Positions 51,235-60,400 of a stretch of 64,000 nucleotides of DNA are shown here, piece by piece (the stretch's first letter is position 1; each line of letters begins with the position of its first letter). The stretch lies in assembly GCA_963723965.1 (NCBI GenBank), contig CAVRSV010000009.1, forward strand, positions 79,489-143,488, in the 5' to 3' direction. The DNA is from JARRKC01 sp963723965 (lineage in GTDB: Bacteria > Acidobacteriota > UBA6911 > RPQK01 > JAPXNP01). The notes under the pieces were generated by a model. That model was given only the letters and a program-made list of their open reading frames with translations. It was not told the DNA's origin and did not search any database. A program made the translations under genes and the position numbers.

Positions 51235-52524
51235 TCAGCATCGGCACCAGCGTTCGACCACCTGGCGCAGACTCGTCTCCTGTTCCGAAAGCCGCCGGAA
51301 CAGGGTGAGCTGATCGATGGCCCGGATCCGGTTCAGATCGGGCGGGTCGTTCCGGCTCAGGCGGAAGTACGTGTCTCCTCTCAGATAATCGGTCAAAAAG
51401 CGGACCCCCAGCTCCAGCGTGATGATTCGCACGGCGTCGACCATGAGGGCAACCTCGCCGGGGAGGATGGTCTCGGCCGTCTGGAGGAAGCCGCGGGCGA
51501 CGGCGTCGAAGACGGCGACGTCCACCTGGACCCTGGTGGGGTCCGGCTCCTTTTCGCCGGCGACATTGGCCAGTGAGCGGACCATGTCGCCCCAATCCGC
51601 CAGCCAGGTGTGCGGCATGATCGTGTCCAGATCGATCAGGGCCGTCACCCGCCCCGAGTCTTCACCGAACAGGAAATTGTCGAGCTTCGTATCGCCGTGG
51701 ATCGCGACGCGGCGAATCCTCCCGGCATCCATCGCTTCGAGGAGGGTGGCGGCGAATCCTTCGTTCTCGAGGACCAGGAGCAGGGCTTCGTCCACGCCCG
51801 GGAGATTTCGGCGCCGTTCGAACTCCCCTTCCGGCAGATGCTGGAGGAAGTGCCATTCGGTGCTCTTGCGCAAGGCCGCCCCCCGGGGCAGTCGATCTCC
51901 CGCTGATTCGGCCGTGCGGTTTCCCGCCAGCACCGAGTGAAGCTGCTGGTAATACAGGCGCGTGTCGCGGTAACCGGGCAGAGGATTCTCGAGGGCCGAG
52001 ATGTCCATCTCCGCCGTCAGATCGCCGAACAGAGCGAGGCCCCGGCCCGCTTCCCGCGCAGTAGCGAGACGTGCCTCGCGGTCGGGGATCTCGCCCAGAC
52101 TCTTGAAGGTTCGGCAGCCGGAGATCTTCTTCATGAGGCGCCAGTAAGTGGGTCCGCGCAGACTGTCGCAGCGCAGGTAGGGTGCACCGGCGCGGGTCGA
52201 AATCAGTTCGATGGTCGCCCACTGATCCGCGAACTCCACCGGGCGCAAAGCGAGACTCCGTCGCTGCGCCTCGATGCAGGCCAGCATGGCGGCCATGACC
52301 TTCTCGGGTTCACGGAAGACCGCCTGGTTGATCTGCTGGAGCAGGAACTCCTCCGCCGCGCGGCCGGCCCCGCCCAGGATGAGGTAGGTGTGGCGGTTAA
52401 TGTTTCCCTTTTCCGGAAAATCGAGCGCCTCGACGGGTGACGCCAGGCAGAACTTCGAGGCGATTCGCGAGGCCAGCGCGGTCGGATGCTCGTCGAATTC
52501 TCCCGGAATCTCCGTCGTGGGCAC
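51235..52524 (-). CDS. Aminoglycoside phosphotransferase-fold sugar kinase (NahK-like)
   Basis: A 429-residue APH/choline-kinase-fold protein starting at GTG 52524. The nucleotide-fold entry is EKGNINRHTYLILG, as in N-acetylhexosamine 1-kinases. The catalytic loop is VAIHGDTKLDNFLFG with Asp and Asn, and the metal motif is ALIDLDTIMPH. APH-fold enzymes of the NahK/AmgK type phosphorylate the anomeric position of amino sugars. Immediate linkage to two phosphohexomutases, which convert sugar 1-phosphates and 6-phosphates, makes that activity likely here. True aminoglycoside resistance is improbable. Confidence 0.8.
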   Translation of the reverse strand: MPTTEIPGEFDEHPTALASRIASKFCLASPVEALDFPEKGNINRHTYLILGGAGRAAEEFLLQQINQAVFREPEKVMAAMLACIEAQRRSLALRPVEFADQWATIELISTRAGAPYLRCDSLRGPTYWRLMKKISGCRTFKSLGEIPDREARLATAREAGRGLALFGDLTAEMDISALENPLPGYRDTRLYYQQLHSVLAGNRTAESAGDRLPRGAALRKSTEWHFLQHLPEGEFERRRNLPGVDEALLLVLENEGFAATLLEAMDAGRIRRVAIHGDTKLDNFLFGEDSGRVTALIDLDTIMPHTWLADWGDMVRSLANVAGEKEPDPTRVQVDVAVFDAVARGFLQTAETILPGEVALMVDAVRIITLELGVRFLTDYLRGDTYFRLSRNDPPDLNRIRAIDQLTLFRRLSEQETSLRQVVERWCRC

Positions 52525-53190
52525 ACTCCGTCCCTTTCCCTGTTCCGGGCAATTCTCTCAAACCGATCGGTCGACGTCACGCCACCCGGCGAAGGAAACG
52601 GAGGATGGTGTCTACTGCAGCTTCAGCCGGAAAGGAGGATGATGGGAGACATGAACGCGGCGCAGGCGGGGTCTGAGGAATACCCCGCTGGAAAGTCGCC
52701 GCCCCTCAGGCGCTCGACCCGACAGCCGAGTCCCAGAGTCGCCGAATGGCAGGGAAAAAGGGAGCCATGCGAGCGTGAGCGTATGCGCTTTCGATCGGAG
52801 CGTGAGCGTGCGTCAGAGCCTAGCAATCGAGGTCAGCGTGAAGTCGTGCACGATTTCGAACGTGGACAGGATTACGAGCCAGCTCCCCTTTTCTCCCTGC
52901 CGGGCCCGCCGCCGGTTCCCCCGGGGGAGCCGCTGGCCGACCCAAACTGTTTCATTCTCGTCTCGCCGGCGAGCCAACCGGGGGAGGAAATCGACTTTCC
53001 AGCCACAGGACGCATCGCGCGACTGGGTGGAATACGGTCATCGGTCCACTTGCGTTACATCGGGAATTCGAAACGGCCTCCGATTTCCATCATGGTCCTT
53101 GTGGCAGGGTATCTTCGTTGGTTAGGATTCAATCGGCGTTGGTGCTAGAATCGCACGGGTTGCTCGCGACCGCTTCTCAGGAGGAATGAC
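52525..53190. other. 666-bp interval without a convincing gene
   Basis: An open frame from ATG 52639 to 53148 (169 codons, AAAGGAGG just upstream) encodes an Arg/Glu- and Pro-rich sequence with no recognisable domain; I do not accept it as a gene. GCGGGGT and ACCCCGC (about 52669-52691) form a short hairpin. A stretch with repeated GAGCGTGAGCGT occurs near 52777-52812. Promoters of the kinase (minus) and of the methyltransferase (plus) must lie here. No known riboswitch consensus was recognised. Confidence 0.5.
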
Positions 53191-53817
53191 TTGAACGGTG
53201 GTGTTGAATACGTTGAGAAAGTCTACAATCGATACTCGCGTTTCTATGACTTCATTTTCGGTCCCTTCTTCCACAGTGGTCGCGAAGTCGCACCAATGCT
53301 GCTGGACCTGCGACCCGGGATGGAGTTACTGGAAGTAGGGATCGGCACCGGCCTGTCCCTTCCGAGGCTGCCCCGCCACATCAGTATTACCGGCATCGAC
53401 CTGTCTGAAAAGATGTTGGAACAGGCGGCAAAGCGGTTGGAGCGTGAGCGGCTCGAGGAAAACGTCCGGCTCTTCAAGATGGACGCGACCCATCTCGAGT
53501 TTGCGGACAATTCCTTCGATCGGGTCCTGGCCGCCTACTTCATCTCGACGGTTCCCGACCCGGTCAAGGTCGTCAACGAGATGAAGCGCGTCTGCCGCCC
53601 CGGCGGCTACCTGGTGTTCCTCAATCACTTCAAACATGAGAATCCGGTGATTTCGACTCTGGAACGCATCGGTTCACCGATGTTCTACCGTCTGGGATTT
53701 CGGACCGATCTGGATGTGCACAAGCTGATGCGGGAGTGCGGACTGGAGATCGAAACCCTGGAGAGGATCGACTTTCTGGGTCACTGGAAAGCGGTGCGCT
53801 GCCTCAACCCCGAATAG
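53191..53817 (+). CDS. SAM-dependent methyltransferase (UbiE/PmtA-like)
   Basis: A 208-residue methyltransferase starting at TTG 53191 with CAGGAGG eight bases upstream. Motif I is LLEVGIGTGLSLPRLP (about residues 47-62), with GIDLSEKMLEQA and FDRVLAAYFISTVPDPVKVV following. The opening VYNRYSRFYDFIFGPFFHSGR is like the phosphatidylethanolamine N-methyltransferase PmtA group and UbiE. A lipid or quinone substrate is therefore likely but not proven. It is convergent with a 75-residue minus-strand gene. Confidence 0.87.
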   Translation: MNGGVEYVEKVYNRYSRFYDFIFGPFFHSGREVAPMLLDLRPGMELLEVGIGTGLSLPRLPRHISITGIDLSEKMLEQAAKRLERERLEENVRLFKMDATHLEFADNSFDRVLAAYFISTVPDPVKVVNEMKRVCRPGGYLVFLNHFKHENPVISTLERIGSPMFYRLGFRTDLDVHKLMRECGLEIETLERIDFLGHWKAVRCLNPE

Positions 53818-53837
53818 ATCGGGAACAGTCTCGAAGT

Positions 53838-54065
53838 TCAGTCCCCCGCAGTCAGAGTCTCCGGCGCGGTCATCTGTCGGATGACCTCTGTCTCGCCCGT
53901 CACCTTGGGCGAGTACTTTTGGGAGAGCTCGTACCGGTAGGTCAGAGCTTCCTCCAGCGTATGGAACGAGGCCAGCTCGATTTGTTCGACCATCTTTGGA
54001 TCGAGTCCGCCCGGCCTGTCGACTTCCTCGACGGCCAGCCAGACCCGGTAGTAGCGCTTATTCAT
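53838..54065 (-). CDS. Small conserved-looking protein of unknown function
   Basis: A 75-residue soluble protein that begins NKRYYRVWLAVEEVD and ends RQMTAPETLTAGD. The body has an alpha/beta pattern (MVEQIELASFHTLEEALTYR). Base composition and amino-acid usage look like a real gene. GGGAGA lies 7 bases before ATG 54065; the open frame extends to 54383, but that part looks non-coding. I do not recognise the family. It is divergent from the kor cluster across a 434-bp gap. Confidence 0.5.
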   Translation of the reverse strand: MNKRYYRVWLAVEEVDRPGGLDPKMVEQIELASFHTLEEALTYRYELSQKYSPKVTGETEVIRQMTAPETLTAGD

Positions 54066-54499
54066 ACAGAGTTCTCCCGGCATGAGAACGTCTGCGGGCG
54101 ATTCCGCTGACGATTCAACTGCCCGTACTGTCCGCAATTCGCATGCCACCGGATTCAGGTGGATAATGGAAGGGTGGTGGTAAGTCTCGAACCTTTTGGA
54201 GCGGTATTCTCTCGCTTCGAAGCAAAGGGCTTGCGCTCCGGCCGGGATGAGTGTATGAACCCAGATTGGGGCAATTGCCCCGATGCGTGGAGGGCATGAC
54301 ACCGCAACTCGCGAGAAGGCGGGGTAACAAAAGGGGTTCCGGCAACCCATGACCGGAACAGTTGTTGCATTGAAGTTGCGCACGACGATTGCAGCCAGAA
54401 GTTGAAACGCTCCCGAAAGAGTCCTGAGGCGTTACCTTTTCGATGAATTCTGAACCATAGGGAAAAGACCGTGTCTGTTTCGGTCCAAAGCGATTACCG
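54066..54499. other. 434-bp regulatory gap upstream of the kor cluster
   Basis: No gene is supported. The clearest element is a palindrome at 54265-54284. The kor gene start at 54500 has no obvious Shine-Dalgarno sequence, so its translation may depend on a longer leader. Nothing resembling an intrinsic terminator was seen. Confidence 0.5.
54265..54284. promoter_or_regulatory. Palindrome, candidate operator upstream of kor cluster
   Basis: GGGGCAATTGCCCC (54268-54281) is a perfect 14-bp palindrome. It extends to 20 bp as ATTGGGGCAATTGCCCCGAT with one T.G mismatch pair. The position, 216 bases before korA and 200 bases before the divergent small gene, suits a dimeric repressor or activator. 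No regulator family is identified. Confidence 0.35.
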
Positions 54500-56410
54500 A
54501 TGAAATCTGAGATTCAAGCAAGCACCAAGTCGGAGCCGGACCCGGCCTCCGCAAAAGTCAAAACCGTCTCCCAGCACATCGTCGAGATCGTCAGCGATTC
54601 CGGTGAAGGCGCCCAAACCTGCGGACAGCTGTTTGCGACTATCTGTGCCAAGATGGGAAACGGGGTCTGGACGGTGGAGATCATTCCCGCCGAAATCGAG
54701 CCGCCCCATCGCTCGCAGGCCGGCGCCTCCGGAAATCGGATCCGGCTCGGATCCAAACCGGTCTCGAACGCGGGTGACGCGGCGGATGTGGTGATCTCGT
54801 TCAACGAACAGGTCCTCTACAGCCGGATCGACGTCGGGGCCTTGAAGGCGGGAACGATCGTTCTCCTCGATCGTTCCTGGGCCGATGATCCATCCTCCGA
54901 AGTTCGGGAGGCCTACGCTGCGGCTGTGAAGGACTTCTCCAACCAGGGATTCGTGGTCGTGGAGATCCCTCTGCAGGAGGAGACTCTCAAGTACACCGAC
55001 GAACCGCGACGGGGCAAAAACATGTGGGCCCTCGGGCTGCTGTGCGCCCTGCACGAGTGCGACATGGAGGTCGCGCAGGCGGAAGTCCGTAAGAAGTTCG
55101 CGCGGAAGGGCGAAGAGGTGACCCAGGTCAACCTGAACCTCCTCGATGCCGGATACGAATGGGCGACGGCCAACCTGTCGTTCCGCTTCCGGATCCCCGT
55201 TCTGGCCCGACCCGAGCCCATGGTGGTCATGAACGGGAACCAGGCCGTCGGACTCGGGATCATGGCCGCAGGAATGGAAATCTGCGCGATGTATCCGATC
55301 ACCCCGGCCACCTCGGCCTCTCACTACCTCTCCGCGGTTTTCCACACCGTCGGGGGGTTCGTTCATCAGGCCGAGGATGAGATCGCTGCGGTGGGATTCG
55401 CGATCGGCGCTTCCTACGCGGGTAAGACGGCGGTGACTATCACGTCCGGTCCCGGACTGGCGCTGAAGACCGAGTTCCTGGGCCTGGCGGTCATGGCCGA
55501 GGTGCCCCTGGTGGTGGTCGTGGTCCAGCGCGGCGGCCCGTCGACGGGGCTGCCGACGAAGATCGAGCAGGGCGACCTGCTGGCCGCACTGTTCGCCTCT
55601 CCGGGAGACAGTCCCAAGATCGTCATGGCCCCGGCAACGATCGAAGAATGCTTCCACTTCATGATCACCGCCCGCAAGCTGGCGGAGGAGTTCAGGGGGC
55701 CCGTAGTCGTCCTGACCGACGCCAATCTGGCCACGGGCCAGCAGCCGTTCAAACGTCCGGACGTCCGCGAAGAATGGCTGGCTCCGCCCGTTGTGCAGTC
55801 CTCCTGGGATCCGGAAGTTGCGCCTTTCGACTGGGATCCGGAGACCGGCCTGTCCCAGCGCCCGGTCCCCGGGCAGAAGGGTGGAGAGTACGTGCTCACC
55901 GGACTCGCCCACGACCAACGCAGCAAGGTCGCCTATGAGTCTGCGATCAACCAGCGTGCGATGGCCATGCGCAGCCGCAAGCTGGCCGTGCTCGAACAGA
56001 GCCTGAAGGCGCCGGAAATCTACGGTGCGGAATCGGGTGATCTGCTTGTGGTGACCTGGGGATCGACTCTCGGGGCGGCCCGGGAGGCAGTGGAACGCGT
56101 CCGGGAAGACGGAGGGAATGTCTCTCACCTCCACCTTCGATTCCTCTCCCCTCTCGAACGGGGCCTGAAAGGGATCTTCGAGCGGTTTCGCCAGGTGATG
56201 ACGGTGGAGATCAACTACTCGGACAACCTCGACGATCCATTCATCAACGAGGGGAATCGACGGCGCTCTCAACTGGCGCGGCTTCTACGCGAGCAGACCT
56301 TGATCGACATCGACTGCTGGTCACAGGTTCCCGGAAGCCCGCTACCCCCCGCCGATATTGAACGTGAGATTCGAAAGCGCCTGGAATCGCTGGCGAAGGA
56401 AATACAGTAA
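54500..56410 (+). CDS. korA: 2-oxoacid:acceptor oxidoreductase, fused gamma-alpha subunit (KorA)
   Basis: A 636-residue subunit of a 2-oxoglutarate-type ferredoxin oxidoreductase that binds 2-oxoacid and CoA and works with KorB. Residues about 25-215 form the gamma domain (SDSGEGAQTCGQLFATICAK). Residues about 240-600 are the alpha domain with MNGNQAVGLGIMAAGMEICA and the diagnostic MYPITPATSASHYL, then a transketolase C-like domain (LLVVTWGSTLGAAREAVER). The gamma-alpha fusion is usual for the KorA family. Substrate choice between 2-oxoglutarate and another 2-oxoacid is inferred from the family. The stop shares a base with korB. Confidence 0.93.
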   Translation: MKSEIQASTKSEPDPASAKVKTVSQHIVEIVSDSGEGAQTCGQLFATICAKMGNGVWTVEIIPAEIEPPHRSQAGASGNRIRLGSKPVSNAGDAADVVISFNEQVLYSRIDVGALKAGTIVLLDRSWADDPSSEVREAYAAAVKDFSNQGFVVVEIPLQEETLKYTDEPRRGKNMWALGLLCALHECDMEVAQAEVRKKFARKGEEVTQVNLNLLDAGYEWATANLSFRFRIPVLARPEPMVVMNGNQAVGLGIMAAGMEICAMYPITPATSASHYLSAVFHTVGGFVHQAEDEIAAVGFAIGASYAGKTAVTITSGPGLALKTEFLGLAVMAEVPLVVVVVQRGGPSTGLPTKIEQGDLLAALFASPGDSPKIVMAPATIEECFHFMITARKLAEEFRGPVVVLTDANLATGQQPFKRPDVREEWLAPPVVQSSWDPEVAPFDWDPETGLSQRPVPGQKGGEYVLTGLAHDQRSKVAYESAINQRAMAMRSRKLAVLEQSLKAPEIYGAESGDLLVVTWGSTLGAAREAVERVREDGGNVSHLHLRFLSPLERGLKGIFERFRQVMTVEINYSDNLDDPFINEGNRRRSQLARLLREQTLIDIDCWSQVPGSPLPPADIEREIRKRLESLAKEIQ

Positions 56411-57366
56411 TGTACGGACTGAAGAATGATTGGGTATTGGAAAAACGCCCCCGGGTCTGCGTGCTCGAGGACTATGTCGGCGGCGAAGCCCGCTGGTGTC
56501 CGGGTTGCGGTGATCACGCCGTGCTCAACTCCGTTCAGCGGGTGGCGCGCGATCTGCAGCTCCCTCCCGAGAAAACGGTGGTGGTCTCGGGGATCGGCTG
56601 TTCGAGCCGGTTTCCCCACTACATGAAGACTTACGGGTTCCACGGCCTGCACGGCCGGGCTCTGCCCGTTGCTTGCGGTGTCCGCAGCCGCCGCCCCGAC
56701 CTGAACCTCTTCGTGATCACCGGTGACGGCGACTGCTGCGCCATCGGGACCGCGCATTGGATCCATGCGATCCGCTACAACATGAAGCTGACCGTGCTGC
56801 TCCTGGACAACAACATTTACGGCCTGACCAAGGCTCAGACCTCACCGACGACCGGACGGTCGCAGCGTTCGAACACGCATCCTCGTGGTTCGTTCTTCGT
56901 TCCCATCGATCCGATCTCCGTTGTCCTGGGAATCTCGAATGCCTCCTTCGTGGCCCAGACGGTGGACTGGAATCCTCCTCACCTGTACGAGACGATCAAG
57001 CTGGCGCACGAGCACGACGGCACAGCCTTCGTGCGGATCCTGCAGCGATGCCCTCACTACACGGCCCACGTATTCGCCGAGGCTCAGCAGGATACGTCGC
57101 GCCTGCTCTATATGAAGCATCCGGACGGGATCAACGTTCCGGAAGCCGTCGCGAGAGTCTTCAAGAATCAGACGGAGCACGATCCGTTGAACCTCGCGGA
57201 GGCGCGGGAGCTGGCAAGCCAGCCCACCGGCGCCCTGCCCATCGGGCTTTTCTACAGGAATCCCCAGGCGGAGCGCTATGATCTGGTGTCCAGCGAAGGC
57301 CTCAACATGACTCCGGCGCAAAAGACTGCCGCCATCAACAAGGCGCTGGATCGCTTCATGATCTGA
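56410..57366 (+). CDS. korB: 2-oxoacid:acceptor oxidoreductase beta subunit (KorB)
   Basis: A 318-residue TPP-binding subunit. The [4Fe-4S] ligand pair is in RWCPGCGDHAVL with another Cys in SGIGCSSRFP. The TPP motif is VITGDGDCCAIGTAHW ending in LLDNNIYGLTKAQTSPT. This is the standard KorB pattern. The start overlaps korA by one base, so translation is coupled. A 38-base gap separates it from the 1280-residue gene. Confidence 0.95.
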   Translation: MYGLKNDWVLEKRPRVCVLEDYVGGEARWCPGCGDHAVLNSVQRVARDLQLPPEKTVVVSGIGCSSRFPHYMKTYGFHGLHGRALPVACGVRSRRPDLNLFVITGDGDCCAIGTAHWIHAIRYNMKLTVLLLDNNIYGLTKAQTSPTTGRSQRSNTHPRGSFFVPIDPISVVLGISNASFVAQTVDWNPPHLYETIKLAHEHDGTAFVRILQRCPHYTAHVFAEAQQDTSRLLYMKHPDGINVPEAVARVFKNQTEHDPLNLAEARELASQPTGALPIGLFYRNPQAERYDLVSSEGLNMTPAQKTAAINKALDRFMI

Positions 57367-57404
57367 CGGCCCTTGATCGAATCAGCGAAAAAGAGGGAAA
57401 CAGA

Positions 57405-60400
57405 ATGGCACGGCCACAGAGCCGGGTTGAGAACCGCCCGACTGAACATGCCTCAGGAAGTCCATCTCGCAAGCTGGCTACGGGTTTGAATCTCATCGCG
57501 GAGGCGGAGTCCCGAATCAGCGCCCAGGCGCGGATCGGAACGGCCGCTTTTGCGCTGGGCCGGACCCGGGCCGGACAAGTTGCCACCATCATGCAGGGCG
57601 ACCCGGGTGCCGGGGCGAGCCCGATTCCGGGTGATCTGCCGCTGGTGCAGCACACCGTGCTGTCCCCGTCGACCCAGTCGACGGCGCCGATTGTGCTGTT
57701 GTCCGGGACTCATCAGGAGGCGGTGGACCATACCCTGCTGGCCCATCTCGTCGCCGAACGGATGGCCTGTCGAGTGGATTCCGCCCTACCGGAGTCGACG
57801 GCCCAGGGACTCGGTCTGGCGGCCCTGCCCGAGCCCAGCGCCCTGGATCGCGCGCGAGCAGCCCTGGCGGGATCGCTCTCTCCTTCGGAATCCGATCCTG
57901 CCTCCAACCTCCTGGCCTGCTTCCGGGCCGCGGCCGAGGGTCTCGGCCGGGAGCCCGCGCCGAACGTCTCCACGAGTGTGACCGGTGCGTCGGTCGTCAT
58001 CGCAACCGCGGGCTGGTACTCCGGAATCGCCCGGGAGATCGCCCAGCGTTCCCAGGGGCGGATCGCACATCTCGCGCTGCGCCTGCTGCGGCCGTTTCCC
58101 GTGACCGAGGCGGGTGAGTTGCTGGCCGGCGCGAAGGTCGTGCTGGTTGCCGCACCCGGCGAATCCGCCCTTCACTTCGAAGCCTGCTGCGGCCTGGAGG
58201 AGGCGGTGAGGGGGGAGACGACAGTTCGAAGGGTTCGCCTGACCCCCGAAGCCGATTTGGCGGAATGCCTGCAGGCCTTTGTCGCCGCCTATCCGTCCGA
58301 TCTCTGGGCGGACCTTCAGGATGGCGACGAGACCGCCGATGCCGTGGGGCGGAGAGTGGCCCTGGTTCCTTCCGGACAGGGTGCTGCGGGCATCCTCCTC
58401 GACGTGGGTGCCAGGCTGGCGGATGCGTTCCCCGGCGTCCTCCAGGCCGACCTTCAGCGGTGTGACTCAACGCTGGCGGTTCTGGGCATGGGATGCGAGG
58501 CGGCGAGCCGGCCGGAACCCGAAATCGATGTGTTGGCCATTCTCGACGATCGATTCGCGCCGGCGGAACGGGCAGTCCGTCGGGTGAAGGAGGACGGGAG
58601 CGTCCTGATCGTGGGCCGGACCGATTCCCCGGCCGACGCCTGGTGGCGGTTATCGGAGAAGACGCGCGAGGCGCTCGATGAGCGACGGCCGCGGCTGCTC
58701 CATCTCAACCTCGGGGAGGCGGAAGCCGAAGCGGATGGGCAGACCCTGGCTGCGACGCTGGCCGAACTGGCTCGGTCGGGCTCGGCGGCCGGTGCAACCG
58801 GGTTCGATCCTTCCGGTTTCAGTGAAAGCGGCGAGACGATCATTGTCTCCGGCCCGGCCGGCCGGCCGAGGGGCGACTCCGAGGGAGTACCCGCCCCGGA
58901 GGTTCTGATCGAACAGGTGCGAAGATTCCATGTCACGGGGCGCCTTCCGGCCGGGCAGGAACTCCCGAATCGGGATATCCCCCTCAGGACCGTCGCGGCG
59001 TCGGCCGCCGTCGCACCCTTTCACGAGAGTTTTCCCTTCTTCCTTCCCGCGGCGGCGGAGGCCGAGCCGGAGCCGCTGTACGGAATCCTGCAGCGCTGGC
59101 TGGCGCAGGGAGTCGAGGCGCCGGTCATGGCTCGTCTCCTCCCCGAGCTGGCCCGTCTCGTCGATGACTCGGCCCGGGCATCGGCGGCGGGTTCCCCCCT
59201 CGATCAGGCGGCCAACCAGGCCCTGACCCGCCTTGCCGTCCTGGCCGACCTGAGCGACGCGGGGCGTCGCGGTCTCCTGGAAGAGGCCAGGTCCCTGCGC
59301 GCCCATCTCTCCCATGCGGGACGGGTGGTGGGTTTCCGTTCGGAGTCGTGGTTCCAGCTTTACCGCTGGAGCATTGGCAAGGAGCGGCACCCCCGCATCC
59401 AGGAGTTTCGTACAGAGGCGACGTTGCTGATCAATCGGCTGGAGGCCCTGTTGAGAGCCGATCAGGGGCTGCGCCCGGAGTCGCGTTCGGCCGCCGTCAT
59501 GGCCTCCGGGCTCGGATCGACCGGTTCCGGACTGATCGATCTGGAACGTCTCTCCGGCGTTGTCCCGGAGAGGCGAGGGCCCCGGCGACTGAGCCAGGAA
59601 CGGCTGCAACGTATCGGCGAGGTCCTCGAGGTGTTGCGCCGTTTCGTCGAGGAGCCCGTGCAGGCCGGGGATCTTCATGTGGTTGCCGCTCCGGGGCTGA
59701 ACCTCGATGACGCGGACGCACCGGTATTGAGAAGCGACCATCCCTTCGAAGCCGCCCGAGGCGTCTTCGACGGTCTGGCGACCCGGGCGCTCGAGGTGGT
59801 CCGGGCACTGCGCATGGGCCGGCTCGAAGTCGACGACGAATACGTCGCGGAAATCCATGACGAGATGGTGAGTGACCTCACCTGGGAAGCACTCTCCGCC
59901 GAGGAACTGCCGTTGATTCCCACCGTGCTGGTCCTCGAGTCCGGACGGCGCCTTTCGGAGGCGACGTTGGCCGAATTCCACCGTCTGATCGAGACCGGCT
60001 GGCCGGTCCATGTCGGCATCACGGTCAGCGAGTCACTGGTCAGTGGTGCAGAGCTCCCTCGGTCGCTGGCCGGCGTTCTGCCCGACCCCGGCTACCTCGG
60101 GCTGGCGCAGCGGGAAGCGTTCGTTCTTCAGTCGTCACTGGCCCGGCCGGATCATCTGCTGGAAGGGTTCCGGCAGATGTGTCGCGTTCCGGGGCCGGCG
60201 GTTTGCGTGCTCTCGTTTCCGGAACAGGAGGGCAGCGCTTCCTGGCTGTGGGAACGCTGCCAGTCGGCTCTGCTCTCCCGCTCCACCCCGCTGTACGTTT
60301 ACGATCCATGGGCGGGGGAATCCTGGGCGGAGCGTTTTTCGCTCGAGGGCAACCCCAGTCTTTCCGAGACCCTCTTGGTCGTCGGACCCGAGGAGCTTGG

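Noticed and set aside
51235..52524. Aminoglycoside resistance kinase
   Set aside because: The GNINRHTYLI start and linkage to phosphohexomutases fit a hexosamine 1-kinase better.
52639..53148. 169-codon protein gene
   Set aside because: It has low-complexity Arg/Pro-rich sequence, no domain and no support beyond a good RBS.
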